A stretch of 64,000 nucleotides of DNA from Endothia cerciana. Its lineage: Eukaryota > Ascomycota > Sordariomycetes > Diaporthales > Cryphonectriaceae. The notes beneath the pieces are model-generated. The model was not told the origin of the DNA. It worked only from the letters and a program-made list of their open reading frames with translations, and searched no databases. Shown piece after piece: positions 12,096 to 24,070 of this stretch. A program made the position numbers and the translations under genes. Location: positions 868,001 to 932,000 of the forward strand of contig JALRMH010000003.1 in NCBI GenBank assembly GCA_026119935.1, read 5' to 3'. The number at the start of each line of letters is the position of its first letter. Positions within the stretch are counted from its first letter, which is position 1.

Positions 12096-13846
12096 CTCAT
12101 GCGCTCCGTGTCATCGTTGAAGTCGATGACCCTGTCAGCTAGGTCACCATTGTACCCGCCTCCTAACTTCTCCTGGGCCACTCTGGCGTGCTGCATCATG
12201 TCCTTCAACACCTCCTTGGAGTTGCTCGACTCGCCTTGGAATTTGACAGCAGCAGCAGCTCTTGTCACAGACAGTTTGTATGTGACCATCGCTCCCCAGT
12301 CATTTGTGGTAGCAACCTCTCCCCATTTGTCATCAAACTCCTTCAAGATTGCTCGCGGATCAGGCGCAGCTATCGCTCGGCGAAGAACATGTGTCCTCTC
12401 CTCAAGAAATTCCTTGAAGAGTCTGACGCTGGCCCTCTGCTCAGCAGTCGGCGCCTTGCCGATACGGTCCCGATGGTTCGCAATAGCCAGCATGCTTTGG
12501 AAGAGCTGCGATCCGGGGTCAAGCAGCCCGCCGTAATAGTCAAGAAACTCGTTCGCTGTCCGAAACTTGCCCAGATTCAGGCGGTTGACCTCAGACCGTG
12601 CCTTCCAGAGGTTGGACTGGCTATCTTTAAGAGCCTCCTGAGTCTTCTTCAGTTCGGTCAGGATGGCCTTTTTCCGTTGCTTGGCTAAGTCGGCCTGTTG
12701 ATTGGCCTCCTTGACATCTTCCTCAGCCTTCTTGATCTTTCCCCCAGCCTGCTCGGCCTCTTCTTTGCCCTGGTCTTCATCGTCGTCCTCAATTTCCGGC
12801 AGGCCCTCCATCAGCTGGGTGTCCAGACGCGCAGACCTGCCACGTTCGCTCTCAAGGTCTGCAATGAGTTTATGTTCTCGCCTCTGCGCTGCCCTGAGAT
12901 TCTCTTCAGCCTGGGTGTGTCTGGCAGATTGTTCAATCGCCATCCTCTCGGGCGTCGTCGGCTGAGACCGTGGCCTATTGGCCTTGACAAGCTGGATCTC
13001 CAGGCTGTTGATCCGTGCCCTGAGGCCAGCCAATACCTGGTCCTTATCGTTCATGCGGTCCTCGAATTTCACCCTGTCCAGCATTCGGTTATGTCTCGTG
13101 CCCTCGTGCTTCTGCCATAGCTCGCCCATGTCGTCCTTCACCTCGGGCTGCCTCTCCAGTATCTGTCGCTGCGCCTCAGACGCCCGTAGCCGCGCCTCGA
13201 AGTCACCCGCGCGCTTCCGCTCGTCGTCCGAGAGACCTATATGTGCCATAGACAGGTCAGCCTCCATGGTCTTGGAGAGACGGCGCAGTGGAGAAATCAG
13301 GCCTGCTGGCGTCTCTGTGCTGGTCGTAGTGGTTTCACCCTTCGCAGTATAGTCCTCAGTCTTTAGTTTCTCTCGTCCCGTAAAACTGTTCCATCGCTCT
13401 CGAGACATCAGGCCGAAAGGGTCGATCGAGTTGTGGCGATCTCTAGAGGGGTGAATCCCCTGGTGTGGCCCTTCGTCCGGGAAAGCAACGGTCAGAATTG
13501 CCTCGGCAGTGTCCTTTGAGAGTGCACTCTTGAGCAATTTGGTTTCTGATGGCGTATCGTTGAGGGTTTCGACTTTCGGCTCCTCCAGGTCGTCACTTCT
13601 AGTCGGCCCCTGATCTTGACTCGCCTCATCTTTGAAGATACTTGGTGTAGCGGTAGAAGGGATAGACTCGTCGAGCGCTGTCGCCTCGCCAGTTTTTTGA
13701 GTTTGAGACGCAGTAAGATCAACTTTCGTTGTGTACGAGGCGGCCCCTAATCCTCCGTCGGCCTCGGCCTCAGACGGTCGCAGTTCGGCATCCACTAGCC
13801 TGGTCCCTTTGGCCTTTGACTTCTTCTTGTTCGACTTCCTGCCCAT
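12062..13846 (-). CDS. Coiled-coil protein of unknown function
   Basis: An intronless frame of 594 codons read from the ATG at 13846-13844; the frame is open 31 codons further upstream (to 13939). I chose the inner ATG because it starts a basic segment (MGRKSNKKKSKAKG) and the upstream part is low in complexity. Residues about 30-170 are acidic, S/T-rich and probably disordered. From about residue 200 to 500 the composition is E, K, R, Q, A, L with heptad-like spacing and several long helices, typical of a coiled coil. An acidic hinge (EIEDDDEDQGKEEAEQAGG) lies near residue 380. The last 300 bases encode a more globular-looking part ending in an R-A dipeptide tail. I do not recognise the family. 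A TATA-like element (TATTTAAA, minus strand) lies at 14062-14055. Confidence 0.75.
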   Translation of the reverse strand: MGRKSNKKKSKAKGTRLVDAELRPSEAEADGGLGAASYTTKVDLTASQTQKTGEATALDESIPSTATPSIFKDEASQDQGPTRSDDLEEPKVETLNDTPSETKLLKSALSKDTAEAILTVAFPDEGPHQGIHPSRDRHNSIDPFGLMSRERWNSFTGREKLKTEDYTAKGETTTTSTETPAGLISPLRRLSKTMEADLSMAHIGLSDDERKRAGDFEARLRASEAQRQILERQPEVKDDMGELWQKHEGTRHNRMLDRVKFEDRMNDKDQVLAGLRARINSLEIQLVKANRPRSQPTTPERMAIEQSARHTQAEENLRAAQRREHKLIADLESERGRSARLDTQLMEGLPEIEDDDEDQGKEEAEQAGGKIKKAEEDVKEANQQADLAKQRKKAILTELKKTQEALKDSQSNLWKARSEVNRLNLGKFRTANEFLDYYGGLLDPGSQLFQSMLAIANHRDRIGKAPTAEQRASVRLFKEFLEERTHVLRRAIAAPDPRAILKEFDDKWGEVATTNDWGAMVTYKLSVTRAAAAVKFQGESSNSKEVLKDMMQHARVAQEKLGGGYNGDLADRVIDFNDDTERMRRPRARARARA

Positions 13847-16800
13847 CTTTAATAGGCAATCGACAGCGGAGTAGAACCTCTCGCTTGAAGATGATGGTGG
13901 AGCTGGTGATTTCGGTGGTGAGGTGGCTGGCCCAAGCACCAGATAGGCTTTCGGTCACGCTTGCTGCAGAAGCATGTGTGTTGAAGTCGAGGATGATGGC
14001 GCAGGTTTTCCTGAGAGTGGTAATAGACGTGTTGAAACAAGCCCTTGCCGGCTTTTTAAATACTTGGCCTCTAGACAAAGAGGGCTTGAAGGAGGCAAGT
14101 TTGGGATGAACTTTCGTGCCTGGGTGGGGTCTCCGCCTGATCCGGCGACGTCGAGAACAAAGCCATCAGCCTCGCAGACTATTTAACACATCTGACATGA
14201 GTTGCCAGAATTGACAGGGAGGAAAAGATAATCTAACTGGTAGGTGCACTTCATCAGGACAGCGTACTCGATAAAGAGTCCCGAGATGGGCTGTTAATTA
14301 AATCCGGTATGATTGTATAATTGTGTGATTGTGATTGCAGATAATCTTGGAATTCACCCCACCAGGACGGGAGGTGGCCTAGTGAAGCCCCACCACGTTG
14401 TCAAAGGTGCCGCATCCTGGAGTCATACTTGTTTGTCCCAATTACAATATGTCTGGGGTGCAACAAGCTCCCAACAGGGCAGGCGGACATATGAAGAGAG
14501 TACCTTGGTGTATAGTGGCATAGTCCCGGTTGGAGAACAAGAGTAAGACAGAGGGGGTAGAGGATAACAAGGCCTCACTTGCGCCTTCATGTTTATACTA
14601 GCCCATCCCGTCGATGGCTATTACATGAGCCCGGAGGCTTAGCAGTGCTAACACACTGCAACTCAGTCTCAGATAGGGAATCCGTCGACATAACTTCGAG
14701 AATCACTCTGTAACAGAGATGATTATCAAATGCGCGGAGATAAATGCATTGCTATTTCGGTTACCCTTTGCCAGAAATTGAAGCTATGTTATTCATCTCT
14801 GCTAAGGTTAGCTATAATTGCATGATGCTGCTGGTGCTCGAACAAAATCAGTGATCAGCGGTTGCCAGTGATGAGCACCATAACCATACCGGGTATGCTC
14901 ATTTATGAGGTCCTTATGGCTGCCCAAACTGTTCCGAAGAGGAGGGTGATCTCCGTCTTCACTATTTGAAAACTTTCTTTACTATGAGGCCGCGTATTGG
15001 GCCATAAGAACAGCATCGAGGAGGCGAGTGAGGCCATCGGAGACATATTCTTGTCCGTCACGGAGACAGGGCACAAGAGCAGAGCATTCAAGGAGTCCAG
15101 GCGGAAGGTGGCTATAGCAACGAGCACGCTGACAGAGACAGAGGCCAGGACCTCGGGTGAATATCCTCAGTGGCACGAGAGCTTGAAGAGGGTTTCAGTG
15201 TATTCGTCTTGGCACAGGTGTATCGGCTCTGCGCCGCCTCACCTCGGCATGTTGTCCATGGCCTAGACGTGCCATGGTATCTTTACGACAGTTCTCATCG
15301 CCGCGATGGCAGCGGGTGGTGACCTTTACAACGCCAAGCCAAAAGCGTCTCGCGAGATACTGGTAGCTGCAAGGAGATCTTTGGCAGCGTTGGCCGGTGA
15401 CACTGAGGGACTGGACTGCTGAGTCGTTGCAGACAAGCTGCCCTCTAGCGGTTGGAACACGCCATGCGTCCGTAGACGATGACATGGGCCTCAGCAGGTC
15501 CGGACGCGGACAGACGGCACAGGTGCCAGTACTGTCAGGTGGATCCCCAGGTATTTGAGTCATTTAATAAGTATACTTGTACGAAGAGCAGCAGAGCAAG
15601 GACGTGCCTTCGTCTCATATAGCCTTTGAACATCCCCTCTCCGCGCTCGTAGGCGCTGTGTTCACCGCGATGAGCTGATCTCTGTCGTTCTCACAGGCTC
15701 CGGTGATGATTCAGAACCACTCCCTGTGACATTGACATGTCTCGGCAGCCAAGAGCGCCAGTTATGATGATTGATCGATCCATTCGAGATATTCAAGCGT
15801 GCCGGCCATTTCTCAGCAGTAGCAGTAAACATCCAACCCCGCTGAAGATGGTTCGGTCGTGTTGCTGAGGATCTTTCACCCGCGGTCTTCTGAACGTTTC
15901 TCCCGAACCTCTTGTCACAGATCTTCACTGAGCTCTATTGCAGGCCCAACCCGTCCGGTCGGTACGCACAATGGTATCCACGATGACGGCCGACTGCCGG
16001 CAGGTAGCCCCGTCGAGTGTTGGCTGCCAGTGTGATATATCACATTGACGCATCGGCGTCCCGTCTCGAGGTTGACGGGGCCAAGCCTAATCTCCGCGAA
16101 TTCTAGATGCACAGAATGTATGTTTCATGCATCGAGTATCCACAGGCTTAGGCCATAGCTATAATAGGCCTGGACAGGCCTGCCGCAATTGTGCATAGGT
16201 CACCTTTCACCCCCACTGCTCTGAGACGAAGGTTTTAGTCATTTCACATATAAGACCAGGAGCCAAAGACCCAAAAAAAAAAATAAAAAAAAATAAAAAA
16301 AAATGAGGTTTTAGCACGCGAGCAGTGTGAGTATGCCCTTGCACAATATCTTGTGCAACACATGTTCACCCTGAACAGGTTGCTTGGTATCTGGAGCTGC
16401 TTCTTTCGAACCCCGCGTTGATGACTACCATCTGACGAGGCCGTAGCCCGGACAGGCAGGTTCCAAGAGAGGCACCCAAAAGCGCAGGTGGACAAGTCTC
16501 AGGTTGTTCACTGGAAAGGCCCCCAACGAGACCGGTCCAGCAATGCGACCCTGCCGGCAGCCCTAGGAACAATAAGCATCGCGGACCTCAGGGCCCACGA
16601 GGAGCCGACGCGCCGGAACTGTAGCACCGTCGCATCGTTGCAACGAGGCTGATGATGCTCACCCAGCCGAGGAGGCGAGGCTGCTGGTCGTGAGACAAGA
16701 CAGCAGAGACGATGTCTGGACGACAAGGGATGAATACCTCGGGGCCAAAGCTCGACTCGGCAGGTTTCTCGATGGCGTCAACGGCACGCACCCCTGGAGG

Positions 16801-18441
16801 CTCTAAGCCTGGAACTAGGAGGATCGAGATTCGCGACTTGCTCTGCACCCGAAACGATCGAGGTAACCCATCTCGTGCGTACCTCCGTGCCCAGGGACGG
16901 TCTTGCGCCCGTCATCGCTTGACGCCCGTTCGTTCGGGATGCCTTATGGGCTCTTATATGTTAGCACTTATCAGAGTTGGCTTATGCTGGTTGTGTGGGT
17001 GGGATACATTAGTGCAGTGGCTCCAGGGGTAGACCCCTTCAGTCGTTCCCCGCCCGCATTCAGACCCAGGCCCTGCAGGCCCAGCAAGCTCTAGGCCCGA
17101 AGCTCGTCCCGGAAGCTTGGCAGCCAGTGGGAGCGCCCCCAGCACAGGCTCATGCCGACGCCTGGGAAGAGCCCACGGCGGAGCCTGCCAGTTACCCGTG
17201 GTTGCCAGGCTGGCCAGGCTCGGCGTTTGGGGGCCCCCTGGCCAGGAAGCCAACCGCCACACCCGGGCTCCCGCGATGTCAGGGATGGGCTTGGACCTGG
17301 GCCTCGGCCTGGACCTGGACCTGGATTCTCAGAAGACCTCCCCTACTCTACTACTCCGCATGCTGCGGTGAACGGCCCTGTCGACTGACTGCCGACTATC
17401 TACCGCCCGGCATATCTCACCTCTTTGCTGTTGGGCCAGTCACCGCGATTGTGCTCTTCTCTATCCGCCCGACCATGCCACAGCAGAGCACATGCTCGTG
17501 TGTCCAACGGCAGCAGCGACAAAAGGAAGAGGGGACGAGTGTGAGTTCCTTGGTCCTTGGTCCTGGTCCAGCCTGTTATGGCATCATTATCAGACAGAGA
17601 CCAGGTCCAGTTCCGATCTGGCAAGGCTCCGCTTAGCTCATACGACGATCTATAGCTAGGGCAACAAGCTCGGTCTGCCAGTCTGCCAGTCTGCCAGCCT
17701 GCCAGCCTGCCTGGGGAGCTTCACCTTCACCTTCACCGTCGCCTCCACCCCCAGTGACCCGCTTCTGTCCCTGAGGCTCCTCCAAGGTGCCACTTGCCAC
17801 TGCCTGTCCTCTGCCCTTCCTCCACCCTTCCTCTACAAGGGAGGTCGCCAGGGTCACAGGACTGATCGTCACGACACCGGATTGGCAGATCGGGCGCGAG
17901 ACCACCAAACCAGGCTCAACCGCCTCGCTAATTCTCCGAAAGGATCCTCTCGTTTACCACAAGTCGGTCTAGCTCGACAGATCCTACTGGGCCGCGACCC
18001 CATGATTCGTGACTGAATCCCAGAGGTCCACCACCAGAGGCCACTTTTTTTTTTTTTTTTTTAACCCTTCTCTCTCGGTTGATTGCCATTCTGCAACGGG
18101 GACCCGCAGAAAACCGCATGTGCTGGCTGGTAGGGCAGGCTGGTAGGCAGGCTGGTTCCAACTCTTCGCCTCCTCGCTCGCGTCCTCCAAGAGCTCAACG
18201 TCCCACGGTGGAGACGCCTCGCCTCCTTCTGGAACCCTTCCACGGCCCTAGAGGCTCTGCTGCCCTCCAACAATTGGCTCTCGCCCAGCGCGCTCTCGAC
18301 GATACCCGGCCTAGTCACTGTAGGAGGCTACAGGCGGTCACGCTCGGCACCAATGCGCACCATCAGCACTGATGATCGTGTAAATGTGGTCCGGTCCAGC
18401 CCTGCAGGTGTCGAGCCCACGTGCTACTCACGCTCGCCGGC
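13847..18441. other. 4.6 kb without a supported gene; leader of the RasGAP gene at the right end
   Basis: Short frames on both strands lack domains, and I found no splice-consistent gene. Simple sequences seen: an A-rich block interrupted by T at 16273-16303, an imperfect GGACCT hexamer at 17291-17326, an 8-base CTGCCAG repeat at 17674-17713 and an 18-T run at 18045-18062. The last several hundred bases are probably the promoter and leader of the RasGAP gene and contain upstream ATGs (for example 18079 and 18353). Confidence 0.4.
17674..17713. repeat. 8-bp tandem repeat (TCTGCCAG/CCTGCCAG)
   Basis: Three copies of TCTGCCAG followed by two of CCTGCCAG, then a partial unit. It lies in noncoding sequence about 750 bp before the RasGAP start. 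Confidence 0.85.
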
Positions 18442-21400
18442 ATGGATGCCCGCCGAAAATCTCAAGACGCTTCGCGCCCACCGCCTCGGCCACGACGGCC
18501 GTCGAGCTCCCTTCCGTCTGTACCACTCCTGCACACCATCGACCCGACCTTTGCCCAGGCGCTGGGCCAAGGAGGGGGAGAAGTCAAATCAGCTTCAGCC
18601 TCAGGTTTGCCAACGGGTCAGGTTGCAGGTCGGGGGTTTGGTGTCCCGCGCAGGACGTCTGCAGGTAACCTTCGCAGCACCGCATATCGCCCTGGTATGA
18701 CCAGTCCTACCGCCTCCACGAACTTCCGAGCCACCCCTCGAGCTGTCACACCAGAGCCGACCGAATACGGCGCACAAGACGGCTTAGGCACAAACAACAA
18801 CGCCTTCAGCAGTCCCGGAACAGCCCCATTCGGCTCCTCCTCCCGCGGCATTGGGTCAATGTCACCGCCGAACTCACCTCCCAGGTCCATACCTATCGCG
18901 TCCAGCAGTACTATGTCGCATGTCAGCACGCCAAGCAGCTCGCGAAGACAAGGAATCGTCTTTAATGACGCCTTTCCCAGCTCCCTCGACAGCGTCTCCT
19001 CTAGTCCCCCTCCGAGACCCTCTTCCGTCCGACCTCGGGGCCACACAATGGACGGTCCATACCGCCAGTCGTCCGTCACCCCTCCGATCGAAAGCTCGAG
19101 GCATAGGGTGGGATCCGTCTCCTCGACAGGCTCCATGAGCTCGATGCCCCCGCACGAGGAAGTGCTACGGGGCCCGCCCGTGCCGAGACATTCGCCAATG
19201 CTCGAGTCGCCCGGGTATCCGTCCATGTACCCTACTCGACCCACTGACCTGCACATTCAGACTGGAGGTGCTGTGAAAGAGAAGAAGGGCTCCACCAGGG
19301 CGAAGTTGATGAAACGAGCATCACGGCCGACCTCACCAATGCTGTCCCCCCCTCCCTCCGCTGACTCCTTGGTCCTCCCCGTGCGGACCGACGATGCGAA
19401 TAGAGTACTCTGGCTTATGAAAAACCTATATGGACGGATGCGGGGCGAGGTCGCGTATCAGACCGAGACGAATGGACCTTGGTATACCGGGCTATGTTAT
19501 ATCGAAGATGAGAGGGGTAGTTTAATGTTCGACTCCGGCGAGATCGGCCCATTCCATACGACCGTCATATCAGATCTGCGAGGATGCCGAGTACTTCCGG
19601 TCGAGAGGCCCGGCACGGACCGGCCTTGGCCTTGCCTTGAGGTCGTTAACCCGCAGACAGGTGCCGAGGTGCTATTGTGGCCTTCGAAGGCAGACGAGGT
19701 GGACCTATGGCTGGCGGCGTTGCTCAGCTGGCAGCAGCTCCGGCCAGGTGCGATAAGGACTGGAAGCAACAGCCAGACGACGACGCCAACATCACAATCG
19801 AGGCCGGAGCTGATCAGACGAGGCTCATCAACCGCATCGACCGCCCCGACCGTGATCAAAGTCAGTCTAGTGTCGTTATGGGACAAAGGCATCGCTCACT
19901 CGCCCCGTGCGGTCGTGAGTAGGGCGTCAACGCGCGACCTCAGGGCAGCGCAGACGGGGTGGAGGAAAGTCTCGTGCAGGCTTTACGACAACGGCGAGCT
20001 CAAGCTCGTCACAGAAAGCGACGGCGCGGTCCAGAGTGTCATCCTATTATCACAGTTATCGCGATGTGCCATACAACAGCTCGATAGGTCCGTCTTGGAT
20101 GAGGATCACTGTATAGCTATCGTCCCAACCTACGCCTCGACTTCGACGCAGCTCTCCCTCTTCAGGCCGGTCTTCATCTCTCTGGATCGGCGTGTGCTTT
20201 TTGAGGTCTGGTTCGTCTTGTTGAGGGCTTTCACAGTACCCGAGATCTATGCACTGAATGACTCGGACGAGGATCTAGTCATAGAGGTTACGGACTTCGA
20301 CGCAGAGCCTACCTCTGACATGTTTAGGATCGAGAAGACGATCAGCTTGCGTATAATAGAGGCGAAGCTCGGTGGACCAACTTCGCCACAAGGTGGCTCC
20401 TCGCGAGACCGGTACGGCAAGAGCGAACAAGACGCATTTGTGGGCAATTACTTTGCGGAGGTCCATCTCGACGGGGATATCCGGGCTCGAACGATTACGA
20501 AACCAGCTACTCGAACACCCTTTTGGCGCGACGATTGCGAATTCGCAGACCTGTCAGCCGAATTGCCGACCTTGCAGGTCATTTTAAAACGGTATGAAGG
20601 GAACTTGGATAGCATGCCTCTTCCGGTTTATGCGTCTCAGCGTCTGCAAAGAGGAGCAAACCTGACGGAAGTTAAATGCGGTATTGTGGATATTCCATTA
20701 CAACAATTGGACCGCGGAAGGGACTATGAAGAGTGGCGCCAGATTCACGATGACAGACAACAGCTTATTGGGACGTTGCTTTGCAAAGTCCGCCACGAGG
20801 AGCTCATCGTTTTCATGGCAAGAGATTATCAACCGATCTCCGAAATGCTTCACAAGTTCAGCTTGGGATTGACCAGTCAGATCTCCGAGGCTTTGCCTGG
20901 GCAACTTCGGCGACTGGCTGAGCTCTTTTTGAATATTTTCCAGGTGACGAACAGTTCGAGTGAGTGGCTGATGGCTCTCGTGGAGGATGAGATCGACGGC
21001 ATTGGACAGCAGTCCCAGATGAAGAAGATGAGGTTCAGCAGGCGTCTGAGGTCGAGCGAAGCCCTAGACGTTGCCAATCCCAACGAACGAGAAGCGCTCC
21101 GGGACATGGGCAAGACTTTGGCTGGTGAGGCCAATCTGCTTTTTCGAGGCAACTCATTGCTCACGCAAGCTCTCGAGTTCTACATGAGACGCTTAGGCAG
21201 CGACTACGTCGAGGAAATCCTGGGCGACAAGATCTATGAGATCAATGAGATCAACCCAAACTGCGAGGTTGACCCCGGGAAGGTGCAGCAGGGTGAGGAT
21301 ATCAACCAGCACTGGGACCAATTGCTGCAGTTCACCAACGAGATATGGGAGTGCGTCGCCAAGTCAGCGTCAAGATTCCCACCCGAGCTCAGGCACATAT

Positions 21401-22578
21401 TGAAGTACATCCGCGCTGTCGCCGAGGATCGGTACGGAGACTTTCTTCGGACGGTAGCCTTTACCAGCGTTTCTGGGTTTCTCTTCCTCCGCTTCATTTG
21501 TCCAGCTATTCTCAACCCGAAGCTTTTTGGTTTACTACGAGACTACCCACATCCCAAGGCTCAGCGGACCTTGACGCTCATTGCAAAAGCTTTGCAGGCT
21601 CTGGCGAACCTCTCCAGTATAGGCAAGAAGGAAGTCTGGATGGAGCCTATGAACCGCTTCCTGTCCTCTCGCCGTCAGGCCCTGAAGGACTTCATCGACG
21701 AAGTTTGCGCAATACCTGCTGAGCGCTCGAACATCATGCTGCCCGCCCCCTACTCCACCCCGATCACCATACTCGGCCGTCTATCGCCTTTGGCCCGAGA
21801 AGGTTTCCCCTCATTACCATTCCTTATCGACCACGCTCGCAGCTTTGCCTCGCTCGTCAGGCTGTGGGTAGACCACAACAGGGGCAACACCGGTGATAGT
21901 CGCTATGAGGGTGATCTCCTAAGATTTCACAGATACTGTGTTACTCTTCAGGGACGAGCGGACATGTGCATGGACCACATAGACGCCGTCCGCGCAGCCG
22001 AAAACGAGAACTCAAGTTTGCCCACAGACTCGGAACTTGCACTCGCTGACGCTATGGACCATGTCAGCTTTGCCGACTCACACGTCAGCATCACTTCTCG
22101 AGGAAGCAGCGTTACCCCCTGGCCCGAGCCTGAAAGGCCGCCGGGCTCGTCTGGCGGCAGCTCGTTCGATGATGAGCCAAGCCATAGTTCCCGCCTTTAC
22201 AAACCAGCCGACCGGCGCGCCCACAGCCGGCAGCAAAAACCACCTCTGTGGACCGTCGAATCGCAGGGTACTTCGCACCGCCCTGGCCATGGACCCCCAA
22301 ATATGTTAAAGTCGTTACGCAACGGCAAGAATGCGAAAAAGTTTATTACTGGTATCCTTCGAAAGATTGACCGTGAAAAATTTGGCAGCCCGGACGTCTT
22401 TTCGGGCAGCCAGTCTGGTCTGCAGCCTGCGACCAGCTCCCGTGGGGTTGACGGCGCTGCCAAGTCTAGTGCGACGACGCCAACAGGCACAATAAGACGA
22501 GAAAAGGAGAAGGGAAGGTCTCTTGGCCTTGGAGGTCTCGTGGAAGGGTGGAAGGATCTTGAGTCTTCACGGCATTGA
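18442..22578 (+). CDS. RasGAP protein, BUD2/CLA2-like
   Basis: Likely a GTPase-activating protein for a Ras/Rap-type GTPase (Rsr1/Bud1 if the BUD2 assignment holds), acting at the cell cortex in polarity. Single exon, 1378 residues from the first in-frame ATG. The first 300 residues are S/P-rich and probably disordered. Two PH-like regions follow (about 311-433 and 471-603), then a C2-like domain (about 626-719), then the RasGAP domain (about 886-1090). The arginine finger is R902 in LLFRGNSLLT, and the FLR motif is at 1015-1017 (FLRFICPAILNPK), so the catalytic core looks intact. The C-terminal 290 residues are low in complexity and basic near the end (KNAKKFITGILRKIDREKFG). The architecture and size fit filamentous fungal proteins named inhibitory regulator BUD2/CLA2; the distinction from other fungal RasGAPs rests on the PH-PH-C2-GAP order and is not certain. 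The minus-strand frames inside it are shadows. Confidence 0.88.
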   Translation: MDARRKSQDASRPPPRPRRPSSSLPSVPLLHTIDPTFAQALGQGGGEVKSASASGLPTGQVAGRGFGVPRRTSAGNLRSTAYRPGMTSPTASTNFRATPRAVTPEPTEYGAQDGLGTNNNAFSSPGTAPFGSSSRGIGSMSPPNSPPRSIPIASSSTMSHVSTPSSSRRQGIVFNDAFPSSLDSVSSSPPPRPSSVRPRGHTMDGPYRQSSVTPPIESSRHRVGSVSSTGSMSSMPPHEEVLRGPPVPRHSPMLESPGYPSMYPTRPTDLHIQTGGAVKEKKGSTRAKLMKRASRPTSPMLSPPPSADSLVLPVRTDDANRVLWLMKNLYGRMRGEVAYQTETNGPWYTGLCYIEDERGSLMFDSGEIGPFHTTVISDLRGCRVLPVERPGTDRPWPCLEVVNPQTGAEVLLWPSKADEVDLWLAALLSWQQLRPGAIRTGSNSQTTTPTSQSRPELIRRGSSTASTAPTVIKVSLVSLWDKGIAHSPRAVVSRASTRDLRAAQTGWRKVSCRLYDNGELKLVTESDGAVQSVILLSQLSRCAIQQLDRSVLDEDHCIAIVPTYASTSTQLSLFRPVFISLDRRVLFEVWFVLLRAFTVPEIYALNDSDEDLVIEVTDFDAEPTSDMFRIEKTISLRIIEAKLGGPTSPQGGSSRDRYGKSEQDAFVGNYFAEVHLDGDIRARTITKPATRTPFWRDDCEFADLSAELPTLQVILKRYEGNLDSMPLPVYASQRLQRGANLTEVKCGIVDIPLQQLDRGRDYEEWRQIHDDRQQLIGTLLCKVRHEELIVFMARDYQPISEMLHKFSLGLTSQISEALPGQLRRLAELFLNIFQVTNSSSEWLMALVEDEIDGIGQQSQMKKMRFSRRLRSSEALDVANPNEREALRDMGKTLAGEANLLFRGNSLLTQALEFYMRRLGSDYVEEILGDKIYEINEINPNCEVDPGKVQQGEDINQHWDQLLQFTNEIWECVAKSASRFPPELRHILKYIRAVAEDRYGDFLRTVAFTSVSGFLFLRFICPAILNPKLFGLLRDYPHPKAQRTLTLIAKALQALANLSSIGKKEVWMEPMNRFLSSRRQALKDFIDEVCAIPAERSNIMLPAPYSTPITILGRLSPLAREGFPSLPFLIDHARSFASLVRLWVDHNRGNTGDSRYEGDLLRFHRYCVTLQGRADMCMDHIDAVRAAENENSSLPTDSELALADAMDHVSFADSHVSITSRGSSVTPWPEPERPPGSSGGSSFDDEPSHSSRLYKPADRRAHSRQQKPPLWTVESQGTSHRPGHGPPNMLKSLRNGKNAKKFITGILRKIDREKFGSPDVFSGSQSGLQPATSSRGVDGAAKSSATTPTGTIRREKEKGRSLGLGGLVEGWKDLESSRH

Positions 22579-24070
22579 CTCCCTTGATGACCATGCTTGT
22601 GGGCCTACTGTATCAATAGGGCCTCTTGGAACATTTGATGTCATCATTCTGGTGAGATCACTCTCGTGTACTCACCACCAGTCTTTCACGACGGTCCTAG
22701 CGGGGCGGCTTCAAACAGGTGGTCAACACAAGTTGGTGCTGACGGTTTAACCTCGCGTTCACGATCCCCACACACCATTGTCGATTTTCGCCTTGTCTAT
22801 ATTACAGACTTCATGATTCAAGCGTGCACTTGGAGCGACTGGGGATGGAAAAATGGGCGGTAGATGTGTCACTTGGGTTCGAAACATTGGAGTGGCGGCG
22901 TTTTTGTTCACGATTCACCGTCAGTGCCACTACCACTGCTCATGCGACGGATTGACATTGTTGTTATGACGATACCTACTTCGCGTACTTTATAAGATTC
23001 CACGTACAAATGTAAACGACTATGATGATAAATTCGATTCCTGTCTTGGATAGAGAAAAATCTACCAATACGAAACCAGGAATAGTGTTGGCAGCATGAT
23101 CACTGCATTATCCTATCGTGAATGACTCCTTGAAGACTAGTGAGAAGGCTGGCCACGCCGAGTTGTCTCGCGTTCAAGATGACCTACGCAGTCTACCTAG
23201 TACCGCCTGAATCCAAATAGCATTCTTGATACCTGCATCACAGGCGGCTTCGCGAGCAGCGACGTCAGGTATTTTCTTTCTTCCTTTTTTTTCTTCTTTT
23301 TTTTTGGGGGGGGGGTTTTTTTTTTTTGGCGCCTTCCTCGCTCTTGACATGTTTGTGGAGGTGTCCGATGTTGACCCATCGACACACTCCATCCACCATC
23401 TGAAGGGGGAGGGGGGTTGTCAGTGACGTTCGCTCACTCGTATCCACATGGGCATCAATTAAAGGCTACTCACGAACGCATGAAGACGAGAGTTTCTGCG
23501 TGACCCTCGGGAGCGACGTCTCTGTCATCTTAGGGCAAGGATGAGGGTGTGGGGGGGGGGGGCGGAGGTTGGCACTCAGGTGCTCATGCTGAGCCGATTT
23601 ATATGTTTGTCCAGGCGAGTTTTTGCCCGTTCGCTGCTAGAGGGTGTCAGGGGGGTCAAGGCCTCGGAAGAGAAAGAGCTCACGACTTCATCACGATGAT
23701 CATGTAGGCACCGTGAGCCGGCATGACAAGCAATACAGGCCAAACATGCAGATGTCGCGTCAGCAGAGAAGAGAGGTCATCCCGCCAGGTCTTTGGTGCA
23801 GCGATGAGGACAACACGGGAAGGGTAGAAGAGGGGTTGCAGCAGCCTTTGTCCAGTCAAAACAATGTGCGGTCATGCTCTCGTCATTTTTGCGACTCTGC
23901 TGCTAAACGGCGCTCACGGTGCTTGTGATCTGCGATGGTATCAGTGTATCAGCCTCCCTCCAGATGGGCCCCCCCTCCTCTCCCTCAAGCATCGCAATTC
24001 TCCAGAGTCCCGAACCTTCTTCCGCAAGATCCTCGCTCCTAACAGAGCGCAATGTCTTTTAACGACACCT
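22579..24070. other. Intergenic, no gene seen
   Basis: Lies between the convergent ends of the RasGAP gene and cyclophilin-40. Contains a T9-G10-T11 composite tract at 23297-23326 and a G12 run at 23551-23562. A short plus-strand frame at 23864-24211 begins with a signal-peptide-like stretch but runs antisense into the cyclophilin gene and is not supported. Confidence 0.45.
23297..23326. repeat. Composite T9-G10-T11 homopolymer tract
   Basis: Seen directly: nine T (23297-23305), ten G (23306-23315), eleven T (23316-23326), in the RasGAP/cyclophilin intergenic region. Confidence 0.9.
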
